Of a DNA stretch of 43,621 nt, positions 21,891 to 32,941 are shown in pieces (positions within the stretch are counted from its first letter, which is position 1; each line of letters starts with the position of its first letter). The notes beneath the pieces are model-generated. The model had not been told where the DNA came from, did not search any database, and saw only the letters and a list, made by a program, of their open reading frames with translations. Source of the stretch: Phoronis australis (taxonomy: Eukaryota > Phoronida > Phoronidae); the NCBI GenBank assembly GCA_002633005.1, contig NMRA01000276.1, forward strand, positions 458,824 through 502,444, in the 5' to 3' direction. The position numbers were made by a program, and so were the translations under genes.

Positions 21891-21949
21891 TATTGGTTGG
21901 GGTGACAATAATTCATTTTGAAATAGAACGCTCAGTAATAAACATCAAC

Positions 21950-22310
21950 ATGGCAACTCGCAATCCCGACTTAGACGAGAGCTCATCCGAGTCGATCCCT
22001 ACGAAGACTTCGCAGGTGGATCGTTAAGTTTCACAGACTATCAATTCGAACAGGAATACAGTGATGATGAAATACTAGAGAGGCGCCTTGAACAAGCTCA
22101 GACAACGGAACGTATGGATTGGATAAGCCGGCATTCGTCAGGCACTGTCGACAACTGCAGGCCACAGACACGGAGATGTTTCACGGCCTCGTACTTGCTA
22201 TTTACAGCGTACTTATCATTCTTCACAACCACGAGCCACTTCCTAAGCATTTTGGTCTCTCGAGGAAGTCGAAAAAATGATATACCCGCTTTACTCGCAG
22301 CTGCATAGTT
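21950..22310 (+). pseudogene. Decayed acidic protein ORF with DYQFEQEYSDDE motif
   Basis: An ATG at 21950 begins MATRNPDLDESSSESI and stops at TAA (22025-22027). A one-base frame change near 21985-22000 gives the continuation VDPYEDFAGGSLSFTDYQFE, QEYSDDEILERRLEQAQTTE and a long open tail. The layout, an acidic head followed by a YxFEPE-like motif, is that of uncharacterised invertebrate proteins often labelled P2X7-like, and it resembles the LRPYELDP copies in this window. The tail of the frame overlaps the THAP remnant in antisense, so beyond about 22100 it is probably not coding. Confidence 0.4.
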
Positions 22311-22352
22311 CGGACAAGCGGAAACGATGCACCGCAACTTAGCGGCATTCAC
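22098..22352 (-). pseudogene. THAP-type zinc finger remnant
   Basis: The minus-strand frame starts at an ATG (22352) and reads KLRCIVSACPNYAAASKAGI, SFFRLPRETKMLRKWLVVVK and later HLRVCGLQLSTV. It has the THAP pattern: C-x4-C, the GISFxRxPRexxxRxxW core and a final C-x2-H-x-F site. Here the last zinc ligand His is Gln (CGLQ) and the Phe is Leu, so zinc binding should fail. About 80 residues, with stop right after; nothing else of a gene or transposase is visible. THAP domains bind DNA and occur in P-element-like transposases and host regulators. Most likely a transposon relic. Confidence 0.6.
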
Positions 22353-24640
22353 TCTGTATATGAACCACTGACGTCGCTAGCATCGTTTCTCACCTTCCTC
22401 ACAGGTTAACGCGACACCTCTTGGCAAGGTAAGGTCGACCGTATGCGAAGCGATGTGGATATAGACCGATTAAGACGGCAAAAAAGACTAATTAAATCGG
22501 GTGGCATTCTCAACATAATAGTGGTATTATGTACCAAATCAATTGGAACAACTGTGATGACTTTTATATAGGCATGGCAACTAGGATCTTGCAAACTAGA
22601 GTCGATGGACTTAGTAAAGACCCCAACAGTGCTCTGCACTCAGTGTTAAAAGCCATTTCATGAGAAAATCAAAAAATCACTCTAGTGGTCGTCTTTGAGA
22701 TTCAGCTTAAACTTTGTGTATGTGATCATGGTGTGGCTTGATACAAATATCAACAATTTTGCACTTGACCTCTTATTTCTTTACCTATAGGTAGATTGCA
22801 TATTATGAGAGAAAACACATAATGGGACATGAGGACTTTCAAATAATAAAATTTTTACTAAAAATTTTGCTGCCTTGATCACATGACAAGGGAGATAAAT
22901 CCAGAAGCACTTAGTGTTGAAAGTGGGTGTCACTCGAGTGCTTCTACAATCCAGTTTGTGGGGTTGTGGACATTGAAATATATGTTTGTGGATAGACCTT
23001 GGAAGTGTGAACAAATTTAAAAAGTCTCTCGAATGGGCTTTTTTCATTTTTTGTTCTAAAATACTGCCCCAATGCTGCATATTCTACTTTTTTTAAACGA
23101 ATGCTTTGTATCTTCATTACATCTAAAATGGTTCTAAGAAGAAATGATTAATCAGAATCAACATTTTAGGGACAATAATGGTGTCGGACATATCACTGAT
23201 TATCATTTCACCCATTCAGCATTCAATGGTTAGAGGTTACACTAGCACAAGTGATGACATATTTGCCTGGTGCCAATGCCCAAAACGATTGACTCCTTTC
23301 GGAGACAATTTTTGGGCTGACACGAATAATTCATGAGATTTTTAGTGAAATATTCCAGCTTGTGCACTATTTCAAGGCACGTTAGCTTTGATTAATAAAC
23401 GATTCTTTTGAATTAAGGATTAGAGACTGTATGAAGCGGTCGAACCGAAAATTATTTTTTCACTTTGAAGACAAAAGCGTGCATCACAGGAAAGGCATTG
23501 ATGTCTGAAATCCAAAAATGAAAAAGTTATCAACATAGCATGGTGCATTCAAAAGTTATTGCTGTTTATGTTTTAAATTTTGACCCACTATTTTGATCGT
23601 TGATCTTGCGATGTCAGGGGCATAGGTTACGAGTTCAAAAGTGCTTATTTAAACACTATTTTCAAAAATATTCTAAGAGTAACACATATCTTTACCTACC
23701 ATCCTGTACAATCCAAGAGTTTACACCAGAATTAAATCATGCAGGTGTAAGTTTTTGAGAGGTTAAAGTGCTCACAGTTCACATTGAACAACATGGCTAC
23801 TTTTGTGAACTGAAAGACATGTTGAACCAACTACATTATCATCAGTGAACATTTAACCGCAATACATTTGTAGACACAATGTTACAAGAAAGCAGTTTTG
23901 TACAATTTTCTGGTGCCATTGGTATTATGAATCTTGTATTCATTTCAATGTGAAGTGACCTTTCAATTGACCTTGTACTCTGCTAAAATACTGTTGAAAT
24001 TGTTTTGAAATGTTTTTTTGTTTGAAAGTTGACTCATGTTTATGATTATGTGTCACAACAGAACATATTTTTCTAAATATTATGCATAAATTGTGCATTT
24101 GATTCATGTTTTGTTACTAATTACTTTATACTTCAAGTTATGTCAAAGCAACAAAATGTGAAAAGTATTACTTGATTTACAGAAATAGGTTACGTTTGGA
24201 TTATGAAGCGTGAAGGTTACTCGAATTCTCAGTTCAGCCTCTCATAGCTTCATATTTTTTATTATCATGCTTGTCAAATTCGAGTTTAAGGAGGAACGAT
24301 TTTAAGGTACTCAGTCGCCATGGTAACAATTTTGCATGTTTACTTTCATATTTAACGTGAGCTTGGTTCAGCCTGTATTGCTGAAATTTTCCACATTAAA
24401 TTTTAAGTTACTTATTGTGGCAAAAGGCTGTTAGTATCATTTAAGTTTGCGTATTACTTTGTACTGAGATCACCTTGCTAGGTGTAAGCCTAAGCTACAA
24501 GTGAAATTTTGAAACCTTTGCGTCCAATATTTTTTAGAGATGTCATTTTGATCTCTTATGGGAGTGTGACAATATAAAAATAACAAAACTCAGATTAAAT
24601 TAGGGACTTTTTATGTAATGATTATCAGGTAATAAGGTGG
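22353..24640. other. Intronic, no gene recognised
   Basis: About 2.3 kb of AT-rich sequence with short frames only. A 39-codon + strand frame at 22441 (MRSDVDIDRLRRQKRLIKSG) may be one more relic but has no recognised match. Confidence 0.45.
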
Positions 24641-24831
24641 ACGTTACCAGGGCACAACATCAGTTAGCAGCTGACAGAGGGGGGGGGACACAGGTTAGAC
24701 ATATGAATGGTTTCCAAAGTGCTAAAACTGTCACTGGTGTAGCAGCACAGGTTAGACTGATTTTAAAACATGCCTGTAAATAATATTAGTTTTTGGCCAA
24801 TTTAGAAGTAAGAAGTTGAAAACAAAAATGA

Positions 24832-24905
24832 CGGGAGTGCAGCATGTAAACGACGTTTCGATATTAATCAAAAATCATCCTCAGGTATAATAGTAGACAG
24901 AACAG
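24832..24905 (-). repeat. Possible Penelope-like element end with CTGAGGA...CGAAAC motif
   Basis: On the minus strand CCTGAGGATGATTTTTGATT is followed by AATATCGAAACGTCG. Motifs of the kind CTGANGA...GAAAC near element ends are common in Penelope-like elements and some SINEs and can be part of a hammerhead ribozyme. Stem II here would be only about three pairs, so activity is doubtful. Confidence 0.3.
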
Positions 24906-25107
24906 AAAACAAAATATTGTAAGAGAATATTAGATTAATATTCAAACGTCGTTTTCAAACATCCATGTGCCATCGTTTCCTTAATGGAAATGTTTTGGCC
25001 AAATTTCACCAATTAGTTATAGAAACTTTATCAGTTTTCATTAACTTTCTCCTAATGGAGTTTTCAACTGGTCACTGAATAACATGCTGCTTGATGAAAT
25101 TGTGATG

Positions 25108-25345
25108 AACAAGATATAGGTATATGGTGTTTTGAACAAGATATAGGTATATGGTGTTTTGAACAAGATATAGGTAGTGTTTTGAGCAAGATATAGGCAT
25201 ACGGTAAATGTTTTGAGCAAGATATAGGTATATGGTGTTTTGAACAAGATATAGGTATATTGTGTTTTGAACAAGATATAGGTATATAGTGTTTTGAGCA
25301 AGATATAGGCATACGGTAAATGTTTTGAGCAAGAAATAGTTATAT
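25108..25345 (+). repeat. About 27-bp minisatellite, nine variable copies
   Basis: The unit is GAACAAGATATAGGTATATG plus GTGTTTT with length variants (some carry ACGGTAAATGTTTTGAGC). It ends about 75 bp before exon f. The open frames on the minus strand (repeated YTYILFKT peptides) are artefacts. Confidence 0.95.
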
Positions 25346-25419
25346 GGTATACGTTTTAACAACATAATGCGTATTTGGTAATGTAATTTTTCTACTTGAG
25401 GTATGGTTTCATTTTGTAG

Positions 25420-25535
25420 ATGGGGTGAAGGTTAGTGAATCTCTGGCTGCCGTGTTTAGTATTGAGTTGGCTTCAAGTAACCGGCCTTACTTGTGTGTTT
25501 CTGAGACGTTTGCCAGTAAACCTCTACCTGAACAG
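25420..25535 (+). CDS. AZUL-domain E3 ligase-like gene, exon f (AZUL part 2)
   Basis: Follows TTTCATTTTGTAG and ends at GAACAG/GTAAGA. Phase 1 in: G from exon e plus AT gives Asp. Phase 0 out. It encodes GVKVSESLAAVFSIELASSN and RPYLCVSETFASKPLPEQ. In UBE3A the corresponding part has an Ala-rich helix (AAAIKALELY) and then KLC, whose Cys is the last zinc ligand; here AAVFSIELASSNRPYLC matches helix and Cys. The AZUL fold is therefore complete when the exons are joined. After the Cys, similarity to UBE3A stops. Confidence 0.85.
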
Positions 25536-25725
25536 GTAAGATATATATCTTTCAGTTACCCATCCATATTCACTTGCATTAAAATGCTCAAGGTTCCTCC
25601 ATACCGACTACATCCCAGTGGTTACATTTTAATTATTCCCTGTTCACATGACTGCCACTCTGTAATATGTGTGATTGTTTTGCTGATATGCTGAATTCAT
25701 AATGGACATAGGTCAATGTGCTTTA
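25536..25725. other. Start of the 7.4-kb intron between exons f and g
   Basis: Nothing recognised here. The intron holds a stub of the CTAGTGG family, several short inverted-repeat elements, the sequence gap and block 4. Confidence 0.6.
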
Positions 25726-25810
25726 TTTTTATGCACTCACATATAAATATGTTGGTGCGTATTGCCTGCCGTCATGTGTGTCTGGGCGTACGGCGTCCGC
25801 GGTTGTATCA
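25726..25810 (+). repeat. Stub of the CTAGTGG family head
   Basis: TTTTATGCACTCACATATAAATATGTTGGTGCGTATTGCC-type sequence followed by GCCGTCATG parallels the head at 34850-34895 (TTTTATGCACCCACATATTT, ATGTGGACGTATTAGGCCGT). No CTAGTGG subunits follow; sequence diverges after about 25810. Confidence 0.55.
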
Positions 25811-26886
25811 AGGCTTGGAGTTGTCCGCGGAAACGCGGATTTCCGCTTTTTTCTTTTATTTTTCTTTTTGTTATATTTCTGTGGAAAAATCGGATTTGCC
25901 ATAAAATTAAAATTATTGCGGTAAATTGGTTTCTCACCGTGGCGTTGCTGACAACTCGAAAAGTGTTTCTGAGGAACGAAAATTGCAATTGCAGATCACA
26001 GGCGCTCGAATTTGCCGATTGACTCGTAACCATATATAAGAAACATGTTTTCTTAGTAGTAAGTGACGTCAGTGGCAATCGAGGAACAGATAAGTTCAAG
26101 TGCCTGTGCCTGGGATAGCATGGTTCATCAATGGCATCTGCATTTGGTATAAATCGCGGTGACAAATAGTGCGATTCTGCAATCAAAAATGCGTGGATCG
26201 TGGAGTAGACTGAATATTTCTTGGAAAAAGTGGATAAAAGAAAGGGTCAATGTCTTCACAAACCAAGGTTTGTGCTCTGTAAACTTTGAGAGAGGAACAA
26301 TTACGGAGTGCGTGGCCGAGTCGCCTTGGACTAAGTTGGAGTCAGAGGACCCACTAAAAACGATGAAACACTAGAAATAACAACGCTTCCTGAAAGGAAA
26401 TTCAACCGGAACCGGTTATTCGTTGGATTGGAATCGTGAGATGTGAGTGATGTATGAAATTCTTTTGTTTGATCCCGCATGCACGCCCGTTGCCATTGGC
26501 TGCTAGTGCTAGGCCTGACCACCTGAGTGCGATTTTCTATGTGCTGCCGAAACGGAATCTAAAGTGCTATTTTCGTACAAATGTGTTTAAATTGCCTTTT
26601 ATGTATTTCAATTTATTTTAACATTTTTCGTGTTCTATTTTGTGACTCGAGTTTTGCACTAGTTCGAGAGAAGTGATCACGTGACAGATTCTGAATGATC
26701 TGATTGGTCTAAGCCATTGTTTACAAATTCTGACAGCCTATTTTCAGTGTCCTGGTAGTTATTTCTCGTTACATAGTTTCTTCTACACCAGCGTGGCTTA
26801 TGAACAACTAACTCCTGTAATTACTGTTTGAAACTGAACAGTTTGGCCAACTTAGGATTGTGATTGATGCATTTTATAGTTTAAAG
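25811..26886. other. Intronic, no gene recognised
   Basis: A 149-codon frame exists on the minus strand (26186-25737) but it crosses the family stub and has no recognisable motif; I regard it as accidental. Confidence 0.4.
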
Positions 26887-26965
26887 TACCGTAATCGTTC
26901 GGGTTAACGCCCATACTCAGTTAACCGCCCATCCCCGACTTTAAAGTCCTTGTCTCACGCGTTGT
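26887..26965 (+). repeat. Fragment of the GGTTAACCGCCC inverted-repeat element
   Basis: CCGTAATCGTTCGGGTTAAC then CGCCCATACTCAGTTAACCG matches the first about 75 bp of 28931-29457. It is a one-ended fragment. Confidence 0.8.
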
Positions 26966-27600
26966 TAACCCTTATTACATGGTTAGAAGATGTTATAAGG
27001 ATCCAAGAAGTACCTACCCCATAACTAATACACGATCCGTACTCGAAAACAGTTTAAATGAACGCGCCACTCACGATTCGCACCCGAAGAAACACCGCCA
27101 TTTTGAACTTGCCGCGAACCTGGAAGTACAATTCATTCAGGAACCCAGGCCGAGAAAACGCCGTCAGTGCGACTGGAGCAGTGCCTGAACTGTTACCAGC
27201 CAGCAAACGGGGATAAAAAAAAATCGACAGCCCGCCTTAATTTTGATAAAATCAAACTACGGACAATTTTATGGAATTTGCTGAAGAAATGTGGCGAATA
27301 AATTTTGACAGAAATTATTTTGCTATACTCGGGACCGCAGCCTATCGGACCCGGTGCGGAGTCGAGACCAGACACTGGCGAACGGTAAATGCATGCGGTT
27401 GCAAGCTGTTTTGTCGAAGTAAAATGGTCAAATGATAAATGCTGCATATATTCAAGGGTAGTTTCAGACACTTGCATGAAATTACGGGCTGGTTAGTCCT
27501 GTGTCACACTGCCGCGGCAGACCTTAGTTAGCCTCAGTCACCAGCTACCAGTGAAGACTATAGTCAAAATACAGCTTGTTGTAGGCCTATTCAGCCTACC

Positions 27601-27729
27601 CGTTCAGTAGCGCTAGGACCTCGCTAACAAGCAAGACTTCGCGAGATTACGTGAGATATTGCCGTGTATTTTAAATGAGAACATGTGACTTTGACTAGGA
27701 TTTTGCAAGGTCCTAGCGTCTACTGAACG
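27601..27729 (+). mobile_element. 129-bp MITE-like element
   Basis: Left end CGTTCAGTAGCGCTAGGACC (27601-27620) and right end GGTCCTAGCGTCTACTGAAC (27709-27728) are inverted repeats with one base gap. The middle contains GCGAGATTACGTGAGATATT, shared with 2478-2497. No coding capacity. Confidence 0.75.
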
Positions 27730-27937
27730 CACGCCAGCTTTGCGCCAAGACTACCCTTAGGCCTAACTGGTCGCTGGCCACAAACACAAAAAACACGAAA
27801 ATTGAACAAAGTTTCTTTTTTGTAGCAACGTTTGTCAAAATGTATCAACGTTAAATCTTCACAAATTACAAAGTAGCCGATTGAACATGCCTTTCAGTTC
27901 AGCAAAAGTCGACATTGTAGGTGCCGCCAGAAATGAG

Positions 27938-28521
27938 NNNNNNNNNNNNNNNNNNNNNNNNNNNNNNNNNNNNNNNNNNNNNNNNNNNNNNNNNNNNNNN
28001 NNNNNNNNNNNNNNNNNNNNNNNNNNNNNNNNNNNNNNNNNNNNNNNNNNNNNNNNNNNNNNNNNNNNNNNNNNNNNNNNNNNNNNNNNNNNNNNNNNNN
28101 NNNNNNNNNNNNNNNNNNNNNNNNNNNNNNNNNNNNNNNNNNNNNNNNNNNNNNNNNNNNNNNNNNNNNNNNNNNNNNNNNNNNNNNNNNNNNNNNNNNN
28201 NNNNNNNNNNNNNNNNNNNNNNNNNNNNNNNNNNNNNNNNNNNNNNNNNNNNNNNNNNNNNNNNNNNNNNNNNNNNNNNNNNNNNNNNNNNNNNNNNNNN
28301 NNNNNNNNNNNNNNNNNNNNNNNNNNNNNNNNNNNNNNNNNNNNNNNNNNNNNNNNNNNNNNNNNNNNNNNNNNNNNNNNNNNNNNNNNNNNNNNNNNNN
28401 NNNNNNNNNNNNNNNNNNNNNNNNNNNNNNNNNNNNNNNNNNNNNNNNNNNNNNNNNNNNNNNNNNNNNNNNNNNNNNNNNNNNNNNNNNNNNNNNNNNN
28501 NNNNNNNNNNNNNNNNNNNNN
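27938..28521. other. Assembly gap (584 N)
   Basis: Undetermined bases. Open frames through it are meaningless. Confidence 1.
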
Positions 28522-28671
28522 GGGGTTCAACAAACCATGAAGAATTGTTCTTTCTCCCAATACCATTCACGGTGTCCTGTTACGGCGACTTCGTAAGAAA
28601 TTCGCAGTCAAAGACCAAAAATGTTCACAAAAAGCCCCCACACACGTTCTCCCTAGGCCCGTCGAGGTCAA

Positions 28672-28755
28672 GGACGGTACGGAAATTGCCGCTTTGTCGC
28701 GTAAAGTCACGATGTCGCCACTTCCGTAACTCACCGGCAATTTCCGTAACCGTCC
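28672..28755. repeat. Imperfect inverted repeat (hairpin)
   Basis: GGACGGTACGGAAATTGCCG (28672-28691) pairs with CGGCAATTTCCGTAACCGTC (28735-28754), with a loop of about 43 bp. It may be the end of a further short element next to the gap. Confidence 0.6.
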
Positions 28756-28930
28756 CAATTTTCAAATATTGTGCATTAAATATGCACAGATATTCCAGAG
28801 CAGACTTTTAGGGAAATACAAAACTGTGTTTCTGGTAAAGAATAATGTATGCCAAAAATAAAACACTTTAATTAGGACATATCATTATCAAAATTGAAAA
28901 TTTTAGATCCATATCATCTGTGTATTATTA

Positions 28931-29457
28931 TACCGTAATCATTCGGGTTAACGCCCATGCTCAGTTAACCGCCCATCCCCGACTTTAAGTGAATTTTTCG
29001 ATTTAACCGCCCACTGCTCGGTTAACCGCCCTCTCCCGATTTTTGAAGATTTCCAGTTAAGCGCCCACCTCTCGGTTAAGCGCCCATCCCCAACTTTTAA
29101 AGAAGGAAGATTTAGGTTTATGTTTGCTATGGACGGCTGAAGTGAAGCACCCGTGGAATTTCAAGTCCGAAGTGTCATACCTTGTAGTATTATATGTAGT
29201 GTATTGGGGACGATCAGAAGCTGAGGACGCCTGTGGTTCCGAGTATGATTGTTGTGTCGGGATTTAGATTGCCAGGTAAGATTAACCGCCCAGGGCGGTT
29301 GTCTGTCGTAATAAGCACCCATGTTCGGTTAACCGCCCATCCCCTACTTTAGGTGGATTTTCGATTTAACCGCCCACTGCTCGGTTAACCGCCCTCCCCC
29401 GATTTTTTGGATTCGCCAATTTAACCGCCCAGGGCGTTAACCTGAACGATTACGGTA
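28931..29457 (+). mobile_element. 523-bp inverted-repeat element with internal GGTTAACCGCCC repeats, TA target duplication
   Basis: Starts TA/CCGTAATCATTCGGGTTA and ends AACCTGAACGATTACGG/TA. The 24-bp ends match at 22 positions, and TA flanks both, as for Tc1/mariner-like and some other DNA transposons. Inside, GTTAACCGCCC recurs about nine times in variants (CAGTTAACCGCCCATCCCCG, CGGTTAACCGCCCTCTCCCG). No ORF. The central 29100-29280 part is unrelated unique sequence. Confidence 0.85.
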
Positions 29458-29934
29458 TGTTATTTTTGACTTTCATTTCCATTCTGACAGTTGGGGTATG
29501 AGCCACAGATTTTCTTCTTGACTTTTTTCCATTTGTGTTGGAAATAAATTGTTTGTTGGAATTAAATGTGTATGTATTTCAGGCTTTCTAGATAATCTAT
29601 AGTTTGATTTTCATTTTTTTTGTAATTTTGTATCGTAATTATAAGAATTGAAAATATTTTTTAGGTCTCCTTGCAGCAAATCAAGAATAAGTTCCTGCCA
29701 CTCACACTGCATTATCTTTATTATTTTAATTTTAAAAATATCTTTTGTTGTATGTAATTGCCTTCATTGTTGATGCTGAAATAGATGTCAGGCATTGCTT
29801 AAGATGAGTGCGTTTTGCCAACACCACACAACAGGGCACCTTGTGGTACTAATGTTTACTTTAGATCTGTTGAGGTATGGTTTAGATTGAAATGTGTATT
29901 TAGGGCCGTAAAAATTTCCTCTTTTTTGTCTCGG
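29458..29934. other. Intronic, nothing recognised
   Basis: AT-rich sequence without repeats or coding signals that I can see. Confidence 0.5.
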
Positions 29935-32883
29935 GTCATTCCATGCCCTGCTGTATCTCCTAAACCCCTTGGAAGATCTTATTGAAATTAGGCAGGTGTG
30001 CTCCTATAGGGTTGACGACAGAGGGCGAAGAGTTTCGGACCGACCCGAATGCCTTTGTGCCCCCTAGTGGCAATTTTTATGTGCCCACATATTTATATGT
30101 GGATGCATTATGCCGTCATCTCCGTCCGTTGGTCCGTCTGTCCGGGCGGCGTCCGGCATCCGCTGCTATATCTCCAAAACCCTTTGACATACGTTCATGA
30201 AATTTGGCACATATGTTCCATTCATGAATGGGATGGCATGAGCGAACTTTTGGACGGATCCGAGTACTGGTGTGTCCCCTAGTGGCAATTTTAGTTTTTT
30301 ACGCTTACCTTCGTATCTTCAAAAGTTCGGATTTTCATGAAATTTGGTATGTAGGCACCTATTAATGAGGTGACGCTATCCTCCCATTTTCAGATAGATT
30401 CGATGTAGTTTGCGCCACCTAGTGGCCATTTTTACTGTTTTCGAGTCTGTTTTTTTGCGTCCACCCCTGTATCAACCAAACCGCTGAAAGGATGATTGTG
30501 AAAATTGGCATGTGTGTGCTTACTATAAAGAGGATGGTTGACGATGATTTTCCGACGATTTCGATTACTGTGGTGCTTCCTAGTGGCAGTTTTGTTTTTT
30601 TTGCGCCTATGGCTGTATCTTCTAAACCGTTCGCAGGATCTTTACTTAATTTAGCAAGTGTATTTATATGATGTTGACTACGGATGACGACGACTTTCGG
30701 TCAGATCTGATTACTGCTGTGCCCCCTAGTGGCAATTTTAGTTTTTTATGTTTAACTCGGTATCTTCAAAGGTCCTCAACAGATTTTCATAAAATTTTAA
30801 ATATAGGCATCTATTGGTGTGATGACGCTATCTTTCTGTTTTTGGATGGAATCGAGGTATTTTGCACCACCTAGTGGCCATTTTTGCTGTTTTCAAATCT
30901 TGTTTTTGGTGTCCATCACTGTATAAACCAAATCATTTGAAAATTGGCATATATGTTCTCAGTGTGAAGACGACCTTCGATGATGGTGACTGACTACTGT
31001 GGCACCTCCTTATGGTTTTGTTTTGCGCCCATAGTTGTATCTCTTAAACCTACTGCAGGATATTTACTAAATTTATTAAGCGTATTTATATGAAGATAAC
31101 AACAGACGACGACGACTTTCAGGCGGATCCAACGGACAATGTGACCACTGGTGGCATTTTCATTTTATTCTGTTTTCCTTTGTTTCTCTGAAGTTGCTTG
31201 ACCGATTTTTATGAAATATGGCATGTTCCTGTTTTTGGATGGATTGCACGTTTTTGCGCCATCTAGTGGCCATTTTTATGATAAAAATAAATAACCTAAA
31301 AATACACCATTTGCAATGCATTCGTGGGCGCATTTCAACTCTCCGCGTTGCGCTTGTAGTTTTTTACGTTTGCCTCTGTATCTTCAAAGGTCCTCCACCG
31401 ATTTTCATGAAATTTGGCACATTGGCATCCATTAAAGAGTTGACGCTATCCTCCCGTTTTTGGATGGGTTCGAGGCATTTTGCGCCATGTAGTGGCCATT
31501 TTTTCTATTTTTGAGTCGGTTTTTTGGTGTCCGCCCCTCTGTCAACCAAACCACTCTAAAGATGATTGCGAAAATTGGCATGCATGTTCTTACTATGAGA
31601 GGACGGTTGACGATGATTTTCTGATGACTTTGACTACTGTGGCACCTCCTAGTGATAGTTTTGTTTGTTTTTGCGCCCATGGCTGTATCTTCTAAACGCT
31701 CTTCGGGATCTTTATTAAATGTTGACAATGGACGACGACTACTTTCGGACAGATCGGACTACTGGTGTGCCCCCTAGTGGCAATTTTTTTTACGTTTGCC
31801 TCTATATCTTCAAAGGTCCTTAACCTATTTTCATGAAATTTGTCACATAGGCATCCATTAATGAGGTGACGCTAGCCTCTCGTTTTTGGATGGATAAGAG
31901 GCATTTTGCGCCACCTAGTGGCCATGTTTACTGTTTTCGAGTCTGGTTTTTGTCGTCCGTTGCTCCATCAACCGAACCACTCTAAGGATGATTTTGAAAA
32001 TTGGCATGTATGTTCTTATTATTAAGAGGACGGTTGATGATGATTTTCCGAATACTTTGACTACTGTGGTGCCTCCTAGTGGTAGTTTTTTGTTTTTGCG
32101 CCCGTGGCTATATCTCCTAAACGCTCTACAGGATCTTTAGTAAATGAAGCAAATGTGTTTATATGAAGTTAACAACAGAAAACGATGACTTACAGACGGG
32201 TCCGACTAACACTGACACCTAGTAGCAAATTCAAATTTTCTGTTTTCCTGTTTCTCTGAATTTCCTTGACGAATTTTCATGAATTTTTTTGATTAGCTTT
32301 TTTAAAGAAACGGTGACATTTTCCGGTTTTCATATGGATTCGACATATTTTGCGCCATCTAGTGGCAATTTTTACTATTTTTTGGTCTGTTTTTGCAGTC
32401 TTCCCTCTGTCAACCAAACCACTCTTAGGATGATTGTGAAAATTGGCTTATATTGTTAGTGTGAAGAGGACGGTTGACGATGATTTTCCTTTTTCAATTA
32501 CTATGGCGCCTCCTAGTGGCAGTTTTTTGCGCCCTTAGCTGTATCTCCTAAGCCCCCTGAAGAATGTTTGTTAAATTTAGCAAGTGTATTGATGTTACGT
32601 TGTCAAGGGAAGACGACAGCTTTCAGACGGATCTGATGAACCTTTGTCCCCCTGGTGGCAATTTCATTTTTTCTGTTTTACTAAAGTTTCGTAACAGATT
32701 TTCATGAAATGTGGTAAATAGCTTTCTGTTAAAAAGCGGTGACATTTTCCAGTTTTTTATGGATTCAAAATATTTTGCACTATCTAGTGACCATTTTTAT
32801 GATACAAATAAATACCCTTGAAGAACACCGTTTGCTGTGCATTCGTGGGTGCATTTCAATGCTCCGCGTTGCTCTTGTTACTA
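29935..32883 (+). mobile_element. CTAGTGG-box repeat family, block 4 (two tandem or nested copies)
   Basis: A part subunit at 29935-30078 precedes a head (30079-30180) with the perfect palindrome CCACATATTTATATGTGG (30085-30102). Subunits follow in the order a (CCCCCTAGTGGCA), b (CCACCTAGTGGCC), c (CxTCCTAGTGGCA), repeating every about 430-450 bp. A first tail ends near 31353 (TCTCCGCGTTGCGCTTGTAG), after which more subunits run to a second tail ending near 32882. The second tail ends only 60 bp before exon g. Confidence 0.9.
30057..32520 (-). promoter_or_regulatory. Large cluster of CTCF-like sites in block 4
   Basis: Best boxes: 30057-30072, 30412-30427, 30719-30734, 30864-30879, 31256-31271, 31767-31782, 31908-31923, 32352-32367 and 32505-32520. 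On the minus strand 30412 and 31908 read GGCCACTAGGTGGCGC; 30057, 30719 and 31767 read TGCCACTAGGGGGCAC. Both agree with the CTCF core. Weaker boxes lie between them. All share one direction. No binding evidence exists here. Confidence 0.45.
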
Positions 32884-32941
32884 TTATCATTAATGTATGT
32901 GGTTACAGTGGACATTCACTTACTTTTCAATTTGTTGACAG

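Noticed and set aside
25041-25365. Repeat-peptide ORFs (YTYILFKT, SCSKHHIP)
   Set aside because: Three frames are open at once over a 27-bp minisatellite, whose unit length is a multiple of three; there is no other coding sign.
25737-26186. 149-codon minus-strand ORF
   Set aside because: It runs through a stub of the modular repeat and has no recognisable domain or codon pattern.
27859-28811. Long open frames across the N region
   Set aside because: They exist only because undetermined bases contain no stops.
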